A stretch of 64,000 nt of DNA from Corynebacterium sp. CNJ-954. GTDB taxonomy: Bacteria > Actinomycetota > Actinomycetes > Mycobacteriales > Mycobacteriaceae. The notes beneath the pieces were generated by a model, which was not told the DNA's origin, did not search any database, and saw nothing but the letters and a program-made list of their open reading frames with translations. The stretch is from positions 62,001 through 126,000 of the forward strand of contig NZ_MKKI01000003.1 of assembly GCF_001942345.1 (NCBI RefSeq). The letters run 5' to 3'. Positions 47,701-56,185 of the stretch are shown piece after piece (within the stretch, counting starts at the first letter, position 1; each line of letters begins with the position of its first letter). A program made the position numbers and the translations under genes.

Positions 47701-49953
47701 TCGGCTCAGCAGTTGTCTGCGTTGCAGAAGGTTGGCCTTCTGGATGGGCAGAAGCCTACTCCGGATGCGTTCATGAATATTAGCCAATTGAGCAAGGAGC
47801 AGCAGACTGCGCTTGCTAAGGTGTTTAATCTTGACGCTCAGACGCCTACTCCTGTTGCCGATCTGAACAAGTCGCAGTTAGACGCTAAGAAGGGTCAGGC
47901 TGATGGCCAGATCAAGAATCTCGACGGTCAAAGGGCCAATCCGAGGGCTGATCTGAACAATGATGGTGTCCGTGATGGTACTTCAGAGGCCAAGATGTGG
48001 ATCGCGGGTATCCTCGGAAAAACAGTCACGATCACTTTCCGGGCCATATACGAGGGGTTCAAAGATAAACTCGGCCTAGGAGACCATTCGACTGGTGGGT
48101 ATTTCACCGGACCAGCGTACGCTTCAGGTGGACGCCATGGCGGGTACCGTCTGCCAACCAGCGGACCTGGAACAGAAGTCACTGACGGGTTCCTTGCATT
48201 CGACAAGAACAATGTTCCCGCTGCTCGTCTTGACGCTGGCGAGTGGATTATCAACTCTCGCAGTTCGAAGAAGTATCACAAGGAACTCCGGGAGATTAAC
48301 AACGGTACGTATCAGAAGCTGCCCGGTTATGCGTCTGGTGGCGTTGCCCACGCGGATGATATTGACAAGTTTGCTCGGGGTATTGAGGGTAAGCCGTACG
48401 TCTGGGGCGGGGTTAACTGGGGTGACTGCTCTGGGGCGATGAGCGCTATCGCCCGCTTCGCTGTTGGCCTTGCACCTTTCGCCGGTCGTTTCGCTACAGG
48501 TAACGAGGGCGATGCTCTGCGGTCCATGGGGTTCACTATGGGGCGTGGTTCTGCCGGTGATCTGCGGTTCGGCTGGTACAACGGCGGCGAAGGCGGAGGA
48601 CATACCTCCGGCACGTTGCCTAATGGTGTGAATGTTGAGATGGGCGGCGGGCGCGGGAACGGCCAGTACGGTGGTCCTGCCGCTGGTGCTTGGCACTCCC
48701 AATACACCGACCACGCTTTCCTTCGTGTTCCGACAAGCTACAAGGTCAGTGGCGTTGAGGGCGCTGACGGTTACGGATCGCCGGGGGACAAGACGTATGG
48801 CACTCCGGATTCTGATGCTTACGACGAGTCCGTTCCAAGTATGGAGCGGTACAACTCATCGTCCTCGACAAGTTCCGGAACGGAGTCGGACGCTCCAACC
48901 TCATGGTCCGATGTTGCCGGTCGAGCTGGTGAGGCTTTCGCTAAGGGGCAGGCGCAGAACGCTCTGAGTGTGTTCGGTATCCCTGACACCCCCCCGATCC
49001 TTGCTGCTCGTAAGCAATGGGAAGAGGAGCGTCGGAAGGCCGCTGAGCAGGCGAAGCAGGAGGCGGAGCAGTCTCGTTCGGACATTGACGGCCAGGTGTC
49101 GAACGTCTCTGAGTCGGGGCAGACTTCCGCATCTCAGGCACCGCCGAATCTGGACATGCCGGACAACATCAACCGGAACATCGAGATTGCGTACAACCCG
49201 AACGGTGGTGCGGAGCAGTGGCGCACAACTGTGGAGATGTCGCTGAAGCGAGTTGGCATGGCCCTGTCGAACACGAACAGGACTATCGAACAGATTGATA
49301 TTGAGTCTGGGGGAGACCCGAACGCTCAGAACAACTGGGACATCAACGCACAGAACGGTAATCCGTCGATCGGATTGTTGCAGGTCATTAAGACGACGTT
49401 CCAGGCGCACCGGGATAAGGGGCTACCGGATGATCAGCGACATCCGTTGGCGAATGTTGTCGCCGCCCTGAACTACACGAAGGCCCGCTACGGCGGGCCT
49501 TCAAGCATCTGGCCTACCCGTGCTGGTTACCGGGACGGTGGCGAGGTGCGAGGCCCCGGTGGGCGGCGTGCTGACCGTATCCCCGCGTGGCTGTCCGCGA
49601 CGGAGCATGTCATCAACGCTTCGTCGGCTATCGCTAACCGCGATCTTCTGTCCGCTATCAACGCCGGTTTCGATGCTGAGCAGGTCATGTCTGATCTGAT
49701 CGGTGCTAACGAGGAACTGCGCGTCGCGGCGGACGGTGGCGATTGGGGTTACGGGTCGCTGTCGAATCTGCTGGGGGATCAGCGGGGACGTGCAGCGGCG
49801 AATCTCGCGGGGGATCTGGGGGAGACCTCACGGCAGGTCAGGGATGAGGTGGTCGTTAACAACAACTTTACGGCTGCTACTCCCGACGCAATGTATCGCA
49901 TGTATCGCCGGGAGGCTTCACGGTCTCACGGGGGGAGGATTGGTGCTAGATGA
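44746..49953 (+). CDS. Tape measure protein with NlpC/P60-like and SLT domains
   Basis: 1735 residues, the longest gene; sets tail length. Long helical N-terminal region with hydrophobic spans, about 1000-1110 a run of repeated short units (for example TPDAFMNISQLSKEQQTAL and TPVADLNKSQL). Near 1190-1330 an NlpC/P60-like amidase-peptidase fold with GKPYVWGGVNWGDCSGAM and a His-containing strand; near 1520-1600 an SLT lytic transglycosylase (IDIESGGDPNAQNNWD...GLLQVIKTTF). The two wall-cutting domains would open peptidoglycan during DNA entry. TM-like GALGGPWGAAMAGAGIAVGLI occurs around residue 510. Complete and intact. Confidence 0.93.
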   Translation: MAELGVGYISIVPEVSKISPGIAKALKGAEGAADSSGQSMGGKISSALGGALKKGAVGTGVAAGGILATSITKGLGRLNSIEQAEAKLKGLGNSTQQVGSIMENALASVNGTAFGLEEAATTAGSLVAAGIKPGQELEGVLTTVADTATIAGRSMSDMGLIFGSVAAKGKLQGDDMLQLLAGGIPVLQLLADETGKTSAEISDMVSNGEVDFALFERAMKRGMGGAALEAGNTVEGAFKNMGAALGRFGATLAGPFFTQAAGAFGGVTEWVDKLNTSMKPVMEKVGTWLEGTAIPALKRFGSDGASAVKQLWTELQNRGVIDGTVDAFKQLWSAGKSLAPAVVSIGKSLAQASAAVGVSTWTAFVAVLQAAGAVAEALAGPLQTVAGFMEDHPKIVAAAVAAWAGFKTLPGIAAKLSTSIGGLTPRMSEMATGFSNMKQGAKDVQAYYAATGREVSRFGATMVYASGSSNTAVAGMGKAFVNAGGTASGFGSTLKGLSGAAMSGVASGAKGIIGALGGPWGAAMAGAGIAVGLIADYMQKWNTYQEASNTLTTIGTSAYKDMFQAIASGGDVMAKMSEQVDTVRTALDNMGHSNDGPGMWANRWSSALGALSGQVQNIPRALNQLNFDKTADDAGLAAEAIENLGMSNEELSTKITGSAGNWSAFKARLQESGEGGERAAQSLQKLRDAHTSANAEVERLGPAAANAASVLQELATTTGDAADRASKLRQAFMELRGVEVSATEAASDLTNEVQNIEQKMDSATGETSEFAGAMLKANGQIDATTPAGAALYDTLDSLGDSMQRSVASGNDANQVFGQSKDALEQMRQQAGIGVEDWNKLLQVMGMTPEEMKIVADVQADAAKADLAAISNQIKGLGDGAANKPIPIKINDEEAKTKLEQAGFKLDNWDAKTGTADLDLTDAGALERYNWWMSAGFPAIDMSNPTAKANLDNSGLLYNKDYAMMQLATLDLERPMPWASMNISSLSAQQLSALQKVGLLDGQKPTPDAFMNISQLSKEQQTALAKVFNLDAQTPTPVADLNKSQLDAKKGQADGQIKNLDGQRANPRADLNNDGVRDGTSEAKMWIAGILGKTVTITFRAIYEGFKDKLGLGDHSTGGYFTGPAYASGGRHGGYRLPTSGPGTEVTDGFLAFDKNNVPAARLDAGEWIINSRSSKKYHKELREINNGTYQKLPGYASGGVAHADDIDKFARGIEGKPYVWGGVNWGDCSGAMSAIARFAVGLAPFAGRFATGNEGDALRSMGFTMGRGSAGDLRFGWYNGGEGGGHTSGTLPNGVNVEMGGGRGNGQYGGPAAGAWHSQYTDHAFLRVPTSYKVSGVEGADGYGSPGDKTYGTPDSDAYDESVPSMERYNSSSSTSSGTESDAPTSWSDVAGRAGEAFAKGQAQNALSVFGIPDTPPILAARKQWEEERRKAAEQAKQEAEQSRSDIDGQVSNVSESGQTSASQAPPNLDMPDNINRNIEIAYNPNGGAEQWRTTVEMSLKRVGMALSNTNRTIEQIDIESGGDPNAQNNWDINAQNGNPSIGLLQVIKTTFQAHRDKGLPDDQRHPLANVVAALNYTKARYGGPSSIWPTRAGYRDGGEVRGPGGRRADRIPAWLSATEHVINASSAIANRDLLSAINAGFDAEQVMSDLIGANEELRVAADGGDWGYGSLSNLLGDQRGRAAANLAGDLGETSRQVRDEVVVNNNFTAATPDAMYRMYRREASRSHGGRIGAR

Positions 49954-51047
49954 GTGGACTGTTCACGCTGACTATTGACGGCGCGGACGGTTCCGAGTGG
50001 GTGGTTCATGGCCCAGGTTCGGAATCGTCGCCTGTGCGTTTGGAGGAGGGGGATGTTGGGGAGTTGTATGACGCCCCGGTTGATGTGACCTCTAAGGCGC
50101 GTGTGGGGCAGGCGGGGTCTCAGTATCGCGGGCACCGTGTGTTGGAGCGGCAGATTGTCCTACGGCTCACGTCTTTCGCTGGTTCGGGACTGGAGTGGGC
50201 GCGGGTTGATAGTGATTTCCGTAAGGCGTTCTCGTATGACCGGGATTCGCGCCTGCGGGTGTCTACGGAGTTGTCGGGTGAGCGGTACTTGAAGGTTCGC
50301 ATGGTTCAGGAACCGGCGATCAACAGCGAGTATGACCCGCATTTCCAGCAGGTGGGCCGGTGGGAGTATTCGCTGGTCGCTTACGACCCGTATTGGCGGT
50401 CTGACACGTACACGGATGAGTTCGTGTTCGACGGGCTGAACTGGTGCGGCGACACGATCACTGTGGACAACCCGGGGGATGTGGACTGCTGGCCGAAGTG
50501 GGTGATCGCAGGCAGGGGGCGGGCGATCCTCCCGGATTGGGACGCATCACATCTCCTACACATCCCGTACCTCAACGGTGGGGATGGGGTGGTGGACACC
50601 GACCCGATGGAAGAACTACTGACGACGACGAACAACACGCAGGCGTGGGCGGAGATGAACGGACAGTTCGCCATGAACCCCGTTCCGGCGTACACACGCC
50701 CTACTGAGGTGCCGGTATCGATCAACCCCATGCCGAGGGTGGATGTGGTTCTCCCGGAGGCGTGGCAATCGGTGCTGTGCAACAGGCTGATGCAGTGGGC
50801 TGATCAGGTGGGGCCGGAGGTTGCTTCGACCGCTACGGCGGGGACGTTGGCGACGCAGATCCGGCAGATCCTCACGACCCCGCCTGTGGGGGTTCCGGCG
50901 TTGTCTTCTCAAATTCTCAATCGGCTGACTGTCGCGTACCTGACGCAGCAGATAAATGCGACGTATGTGTCGGTGCCGAACATTGTGGGGACGACGGTGC
51001 AGGTGCGGTTGGAGCGGCGTTGGTCGCGACCTTGGGGGCTTGAATAA
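49950..51047 (+). CDS. Distal tail (Dit-like) minor tail protein
   Basis: 365 residues, overlapping the tape measure end. N-terminal beta domain of Dit type (LTIDGADGSEWVVHGPGSESSPVRL ... YRGHRVLERQIVLRLTSF) and a longer C-terminal extension from about 150 with DITVDNPGDVDCWPKW-like carbohydrate-binding style strands. Forms the hub at the tail tip. Confidence 0.82.
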   Translation: MSGLFTLTIDGADGSEWVVHGPGSESSPVRLEEGDVGELYDAPVDVTSKARVGQAGSQYRGHRVLERQIVLRLTSFAGSGLEWARVDSDFRKAFSYDRDSRLRVSTELSGERYLKVRMVQEPAINSEYDPHFQQVGRWEYSLVAYDPYWRSDTYTDEFVFDGLNWCGDTITVDNPGDVDCWPKWVIAGRGRAILPDWDASHLLHIPYLNGGDGVVDTDPMEELLTTTNNTQAWAEMNGQFAMNPVPAYTRPTEVPVSINPMPRVDVVLPEAWQSVLCNRLMQWADQVGPEVASTATAGTLATQIRQILTTPPVGVPALSSQILNRLTVAYLTQQINATYVSVPNIVGTTVQVRLERRWSRPWGLE

Positions 51048-51059
51048 GGGGGTTGATTC

Positions 51060-52712
51060 TTGGGGGCTACAACTTTAGAGCTAGACACTATTTACGACTC
51101 CATTGCAGAGTTCAAGCACCAACGCGAACTGAAACGCCGAACCGACCCTGTGGTCCGCATCTTCGACGGGAACTACAATCTCCGGGGCTATGTCACGGGG
51201 CATTACTCGTGTGAGGTTGAGTTCCTACTGAACGATACTGGTGGTGGTCATCTTAATCTTCCCGAGGATCACCACATCGCGCAGTGGGTATTCAAGTACT
51301 GGGAACGCGATACGTCGAACGTTCACATGGTGGTGGACAAGGACGGCGCACGGTGGGACGGTAAGTTGGATTCCTGCACTGTTTCGCAGGACGAGGACGG
51401 GGTTCGCACTGTTGAGCTGAAGTTCCTTTCAAGCTACGAGGAAATAAAACATATTCTCGTGTGGCCGAATCCGTTTTTGCCGACCGCAATTCAGTTTCCG
51501 AAGCAGTTCATTCTTGCTGGCCCGTCTGTTTACTGTTTGAAGACGGCGCTGTTTCTTAACCTGCTGCGTATCCAGGGGAACTTGTGGTCATTGCCGGACG
51601 ATCCGCTGTCGTTCAACGGCTGGAAGCAAGGATTGAACTACAAGGAATGGCCGATACTCGTCAAGCCACAGTCCCTCGCGGGCGACGGATCGCAATGGAC
51701 GGTGATCAACTCCCGGTTCAAGACGTGGCACGACATGGCGGAAACGACGCTGAGCGACGGGCAACTGTATGTGGAGTGCAGGCGGTGGTTCCCCGGTGAT
51801 CCGCAGCCGTGGGATGGTGCTGACCTGTACCGCCCTGGGCAACTCATCGTGGACATCAAGGACAAGAGCGGCGTGTGGGAACAAACTTCCACCGGGGGAA
51901 ACCTGTTCTCCGGGCTGGTCCGGACAATCATTCAGGTTGCCGACAACCTCATTGATGAGACCCGGGTGCACGCTGGTATTGCGCAGAACGCGAATGAATA
52001 CACACTGGCGAACTACTTGGGGACGAACCCGAAGCAGCCGTGGGTGGTGTACCGCACCGACGACAAGGTGAACACAGCGGAGTCCACGGAGTTCACGTGG
52101 CAACCCGCTACGGTGTCGCAGGTTGTCGTGGGCGGTAAGTCGATGCCCGGGGTGAATGAGGGTATCAGCGCGGCGGTGCAGTTGGCGTTCAATACACTGT
52201 CTACGTACTTGTTCCTGCCGTCATTGGGCGGGCCTGCGGACACACTGCTGAAGCCGATCTATGAGGACGTGCTGCTGGCGTTCATGGACATCAAGTCCCC
52301 GGTACGTACAAGGCAGTTGGGCTGGTCGCACTACCGCGAACGGTTCCAGGACGGCGGGGATCAAGCATGGACATTGAGCGCGATCATCGCTCTGCGTAAC
52401 GGATTCTGGGCAACCAGGGAGCGCACTTCCCACACTTTGAAGGTGGGAGACGGTGCGCCGTATCTGATTGGCGATCGGGGCGAGGGGCACTTGTTTCTCG
52501 GGGACCGTGTTGGCGGGCAGATCCCGGGGTCTCGCGAGGGAACCGTGGTTGTGGATCAGGTGTCGTCTTTGAAGCTGTCGTGGGATGCCACGACACCGCA
52601 CGGTTGGGAGATCACGGTGGGCGATCCGAACGCTATTGATGATCCGTTGAACCACGCGCTGGGCCGGATCAAGGAGATTGTCGCCGCCGTGCACGATCTC
52701 GGCGTCATTTGA
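51060..52712 (+). CDS. Tail protein, ReqiPepy6 gp37-like
   Basis: 550 residues from TTG 51060 (GGGGG upstream). Gp37/Tal-like hub protein of actinophage tails: FDGNYNLRGYVTGHYSCEVEFLLNDTGGGHL near the N terminus and LKVGDGAPYLIGDRGEGHLFLGDRVGG near the C terminus. Likely the tail-associated baseplate component next to Dit. No lytic domain seen in this one. Confidence 0.82.
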   Translation: MGATTLELDTIYDSIAEFKHQRELKRRTDPVVRIFDGNYNLRGYVTGHYSCEVEFLLNDTGGGHLNLPEDHHIAQWVFKYWERDTSNVHMVVDKDGARWDGKLDSCTVSQDEDGVRTVELKFLSSYEEIKHILVWPNPFLPTAIQFPKQFILAGPSVYCLKTALFLNLLRIQGNLWSLPDDPLSFNGWKQGLNYKEWPILVKPQSLAGDGSQWTVINSRFKTWHDMAETTLSDGQLYVECRRWFPGDPQPWDGADLYRPGQLIVDIKDKSGVWEQTSTGGNLFSGLVRTIIQVADNLIDETRVHAGIAQNANEYTLANYLGTNPKQPWVVYRTDDKVNTAESTEFTWQPATVSQVVVGGKSMPGVNEGISAAVQLAFNTLSTYLFLPSLGGPADTLLKPIYEDVLLAFMDIKSPVRTRQLGWSHYRERFQDGGDQAWTLSAIIALRNGFWATRERTSHTLKVGDGAPYLIGDRGEGHLFLGDRVGGQIPGSREGTVVVDQVSSLKLSWDATTPHGWEITVGDPNAIDDPLNHALGRIKEIVAAVHDLGVI

Positions 52713-52734
52713 CACACAATTTTAGGGGGATATT

Positions 52735-53118
52735 TTGGGGATTCCACTTCAGGGGGACATGAACTTCGAAGAGCCACAGGAGCACCTGTTGTGGGCGCTG
52801 GTTAATATGGGCGAGAATATTGGCGCTCCGCTTCTTCTGCCGGAGAAGTTCATGCGGGACTTTTCCGCACACTTGTACCGGTGCGGTTTTCGTCACCATG
52901 ACGAATTGCAGGAGATTTGGTACAAGCCTCCGGGGGAGGGCGATTCGATCTGGCATGGTACGGGTGGTCATTGGGTTGAAGGCCCGGAGCCTGGGGTGGC
53001 CCCGAAGTTCTTCACTGATGATGAGATTGCGCAGCAGGTGATTGATTCTCTGCCTGCGGAGGTTCTGGCGAAGATCCGTGGGGGTGATGATCGTGGGGGT
53101 GATTCCGGGGAACAGTAA
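52735..53118 (+). CDS. DUF2744-type minor tail protein
   Basis: 127 residues from TTG 52735 (AGGGGG upstream). MGIPLQGDMNFEEPQEHLLWALVNMG and a Trp-rich middle match the DUF2744 proteins found in corynephage tail operons (from memory). Acidic C terminus. Place after the gp37-like gene agrees. Confidence 0.65.
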   Translation: MGIPLQGDMNFEEPQEHLLWALVNMGENIGAPLLLPEKFMRDFSAHLYRCGFRHHDELQEIWYKPPGEGDSIWHGTGGHWVEGPEPGVAPKFFTDDEIAQQVIDSLPAEVLAKIRGGDDRGGDSGEQ

Positions 53119-53902
53119 TCCTGTTCCGGAGGGCGGTAATAGTCCGTCTGTTGGTGGCGTTGGCTGGATGCAGAATGTCACTGAGCAGGGCGTTAAGGAT
53201 CGGGCGTACAACCAGGTTTTTCCGTCTATGCAGGGCGCGAAGAACAGTCTGTTCGGCAACTTCATCGGCGGGATCTTCAGCGGGTTCCTAAGCATCTTCC
53301 AGGGCGGTTCTGGCCCGTCGTGGCTTCCGTCTTCGGTGCGCGATACCGCTATCACTATCCATGATGGTCAGATAGCATTGTCGGATCGTATTGATCTGAT
53401 CCCTCTTGGATTCTGTTCGGCTTACATGGATAGGAACATCAACCTTGCATGGGGTCTCAACAATCTTCGTAAGGCCCCTTTTCGCGCTCTGAATGGGCCG
53501 CATCAGGGGGCGCATGTTGATCAGACTAACGGGCACATTGTTTTCGATTTGCCGGGGACGTGGACTGTTCATGCTCTGATGAACTGCGACGGTACAAGCT
53601 TCACTGGTGATAATAACGTGACGATGTATGTTTCTGTGCGCCGTCCGAATGGGACGATTCATCAGGAGAAGCAGGTGGCGAGTAGTCCTAATACTAATCC
53701 TGATTCTCTCACGTTGAGTAATGCTTTTGTCATCCCTGAGGCTGGTTATTATGTGGCTATTTGGGTGTGGTCGGGTCGTTGGCGTTGGTGGCGTGGCGGT
53801 ACTGATAAGTCTGGTCTGACGGTGGTTCGTTCGATGTTGGGTACTGATAATCAGGGTGATCGTACGGTTCCTGATGAGACTCAGAATGAGACGAAGGTGT
53901 AG
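53087..53902 (+). CDS. Minor tail protein
   Basis: 271 residues from ATG 53087 (GTG 53099 possible), overlapping the previous gene by 32 bases. N-terminal helix with a hydrophobic stretch (LFGNFIGGIFSGFLSIF, about 60-76), then a beta domain with HIVFDLPGTWTVHALMNCDG of jelly-roll type, common in actinophage receptor-binding or tip proteins. Exact role unknown. Confidence 0.72.
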   Translation: MIVGVIPGNSNPVPEGGNSPSVGGVGWMQNVTEQGVKDRAYNQVFPSMQGAKNSLFGNFIGGIFSGFLSIFQGGSGPSWLPSSVRDTAITIHDGQIALSDRIDLIPLGFCSAYMDRNINLAWGLNNLRKAPFRALNGPHQGAHVDQTNGHIVFDLPGTWTVHALMNCDGTSFTGDNNVTMYVSVRRPNGTIHQEKQVASSPNTNPDSLTLSNAFVIPEAGYYVAIWVWSGRWRWWRGGTDKSGLTVVRSMLGTDNQGDRTVPDETQNETKV

Positions 53903-53913
53903 GGGGTGGTTGT

Positions 53914-55635
53914 GTGCCTAAGGTTTTTGGCAATGTGATGAATGTGGCAGGTATTCCGCTGGATGGTACGGTGTGGGTTTCTTCGCCGGAGTGGCGGCCT
54001 GGTGGTACGTCGTTGATCACGATGAACCGTGAGACGTATCAGGTTGTTGGTGGTGTGTTTGAGACTGATGATTTGGTTCCGGGTCATGTGATGTTTGAGT
54101 TCCGTGGTGATGGTGCGGGGCAGGTTCGTCGTAAAGAGTATGCGGTTGTTTTGCAGGATTCGGATGATAATGCTCCTGTTGATTTTTTGGATCTTGTGGA
54201 GTCTGGGTATGAGTATCCGCAGGAGGTTGTGGGGCAGGCGCAGGCGGCGGCTCGTGAGTCGCGGCGTTGGGCTGAGGAGTCCGAGTCCTCGTTCCAGTCT
54301 TCGAAGGCTTTGTATGGGGATCTGTCGGCGGTGAATGCGGCTCGGGCGGCGTCTGAGGCTGCGCGTGATTCGTCTCGGTCGGCGCGTGATGTGGCGATTG
54401 CGAAGCGTGATGAGGCTGAGGGGTTTGCGGGGTCGGCGTCGGATGATGCTGATCGTGCGGAGGCTGCTGCTGGTTCGGCGGCGGCGGATACTGAAGAGTT
54501 GCTGTCTCAGCATGTGGCGGATTCTCGTGCGGCGCGTGATGCTGCTGCGGGTTCTGCGTCGGATGCTTCGTCGTCGGCTACGGGCGCGGCGGGTTCGGCT
54601 GCGGCGTCTGCGGGGTCTGCGGCTGAGGCTGTGGTTGCTCGGCAGGGCGCGGAAACGGCACAGGGTGAGGCTGAGGTTGCTGCTGATAGGTCTGCGGCCC
54701 AGGCTGATGACGCGTCTGACTATGCGGATGATGCTTCCGCGTCGGCTACGGTCGCGTCTGACAACGCTATCCTGTCGGGGCAGAATGCTGCTGCGGCTGA
54801 GGTGTCGGCGGGTAACGCGCAGGATGCGGCGGATGAGGCTGCGGATGATGTGCGGTCCACGCTTCAAGGGTTCGTGACGTCGGCCACCGCGTCGAAGGAT
54901 GCGGCAAAAACATCAGAGACGAACGCTAAGGCGTCAGAGGATGCTGCCCGTCAGTCCGCTGCTGATGCGGCTGAGGCGGTGGCTTCGGGTGTTGCTGATG
55001 CGACTGTGGATTCGAAGGGTAAGTTGCGGCTTGCTGGTGATCTTGGGGGTACGGCTGATGCGCCGACTGTTCCGGGGTTGGCGGGGAAGTCGAACACGGG
55101 TCACACGCACTTGTCTTCGGAGGTGGATGGGCTTGATCCGATCATTGCGACGGTGAATGCGGCGACGTATCAGCCTGAGGCTTCTACGTTGATGCGGCGA
55201 ACTTCCTCGGGCCGGGTATCTGTCGCTGCTCCTAGTGAGGCGGCGAACGCGGCGAACAAGCAGTACGTAGATCAGGCGGTGTTGACGAAGGTGGACACCA
55301 CGTCGACGGGGAACCGTCTGTATGGCACGAACGCTGGCGGGTCTCAGACTCAGTTGACGTATGCGAATGCGGCGACGGCGAACACAATCCCCTATCGGGG
55401 GACCAACGGGACGTTGCCGGTGGGTGCGCCTACGTCAGGGGAGCATGCTGCGACGAAGACGTATGTGGATGATGCGGTTGCGACGCGGGCGACACCTGCC
55501 CAGGTGAATGCTCGTCCGGCGATGTGGCTGTGGTCAGGGGAGGGGACATGGTCACCCCCGGCAGGGCTTGTGGGGACGGATAGTGTTCTTAATTTGAAGA
55601 CGGGCGATATTCTTCCCGTCGTGGAGGTGGTGTAA
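53914..55635 (+). CDS. Tail fibre with Ala-rich coiled-coil shaft
   Basis: 573 residues from GTG 53914. N-terminal head (about 1-105) of the type that attaches fibres to the tail, then some 220 residues almost entirely Ala/Ser/Asp/Glu with A-x3-A repeats (a long trimeric coiled coil), then beta repeats and a C-terminal domain ending WSGEGTWSPPAGLVGTDSVL. DNA of the shaft is a mosaic of GCG/TCG repeats. Probably binds the host receptor. Confidence 0.85.
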   Translation: MPKVFGNVMNVAGIPLDGTVWVSSPEWRPGGTSLITMNRETYQVVGGVFETDDLVPGHVMFEFRGDGAGQVRRKEYAVVLQDSDDNAPVDFLDLVESGYEYPQEVVGQAQAAARESRRWAEESESSFQSSKALYGDLSAVNAARAASEAARDSSRSARDVAIAKRDEAEGFAGSASDDADRAEAAAGSAAADTEELLSQHVADSRAARDAAAGSASDASSSATGAAGSAAASAGSAAEAVVARQGAETAQGEAEVAADRSAAQADDASDYADDASASATVASDNAILSGQNAAAAEVSAGNAQDAADEAADDVRSTLQGFVTSATASKDAAKTSETNAKASEDAARQSAADAAEAVASGVADATVDSKGKLRLAGDLGGTADAPTVPGLAGKSNTGHTHLSSEVDGLDPIIATVNAATYQPEASTLMRRTSSGRVSVAAPSEAANAANKQYVDQAVLTKVDTTSTGNRLYGTNAGGSQTQLTYANAATANTIPYRGTNGTLPVGAPTSGEHAATKTYVDDAVATRATPAQVNARPAMWLWSGEGTWSPPAGLVGTDSVLNLKTGDILPVVEVV

Positions 55636-56048
55636 TGACTTTTGTTCTTGGTGACCCTATTGGCCGGGTTGGTGGGGCGAAGGTGACTGTGACACCGAAG
55701 AATGTCACGATCACTCGCGGTGGGGGTATGATTGACGTGGGCGAGGTGACTGTTGATCGTAGATCAACAATCGTTGTAGAAGTATCGCACAACAATACCA
55801 ATAGTTTCAGTTCCACGAATGCAGGCACTGTTGTTGCGATTTGGCCGAAAGGTCAGGAACGGACGGCGGAAAACTGCCGCTACGGCCCGAACTACAATCC
55901 CAGCATTGCTGCTCTGCATCCTTTGGAAGTTTCCATGAGCGTCCCCGCAGGAACATACAGCATCGCCTGCGCTCTCAACGCTTCCGTCCCTACTACTCTG
56001 TCGTCGTACACGGTGACGAGCCTACGTACTGTCGTCGCACCGGAGTGA
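55635..56048 (+). CDS. Fibre-associated beta-rich hypothetical protein
   Basis: 137 residues, coupled to the fibre gene by ATGA. Beta-rich, Thr/Val/Ser (VTVTPKNVTITRGGGMIDVGEVTVDRRSTIVVEV); perhaps the cap or chaperone of the fibre. Base composition is more even than the fibre gene. Function inferred from place. Confidence 0.65.
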   Translation: MTFVLGDPIGRVGGAKVTVTPKNVTITRGGGMIDVGEVTVDRRSTIVVEVSHNNTNSFSSTNAGTVVAIWPKGQERTAENCRYGPNYNPSIAALHPLEVSMSVPAGTYSIACALNASVPTTLSSYTVTSLRTVVAPE

Positions 56049-56050
56049 GC

Positions 56051-56185
56051 ATGGACACTTCGACACTAGCGAAAGCTATGGGGAATGTGCCGGGTGTTGA
56101 CTACGCCGCGTACACGGAACCGGCCTCGTATCCCCCGGAAGAACTCCGGGTTTTTTCTAGTCCCAAAGGAGGGCGCACATGGTAA
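56051..56185 (+). CDS. Short ORF, likely stub of a replaced lysin gene
   Basis: 44 residues from ATG 56051. The opening MDTSTLAKAMGNVPGVDYAAY reads like the start of phage endolysins of the chitinase/lysozyme type, but the sequence breaks off into a terminator hairpin and the start of the current endolysin gene. Translation could still occur; a remnant is the likelier view. Confidence 0.4.
   Translation: MDTSTLAKAMGNVPGVDYAAYTEPASYPPEELRVFSSPKGGRTW
56134..56156 (+). terminator. Intrinsic terminator before endolysin
   Basis: CCCGGA/TCCGGG stem (56134-56139, 56145-56150) and six T. Separates tail and lysis transcripts; lies inside the short ORF at 56051. Confidence 0.7.

Noticed and set aside
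53881..54867. 328-codon Arg/Ser-rich frame on the minus strand and Arg/Leu frames on the plus strand
   Set aside because: Shadows of the GC-repetitive fibre shaft; composition unlike real proteins.
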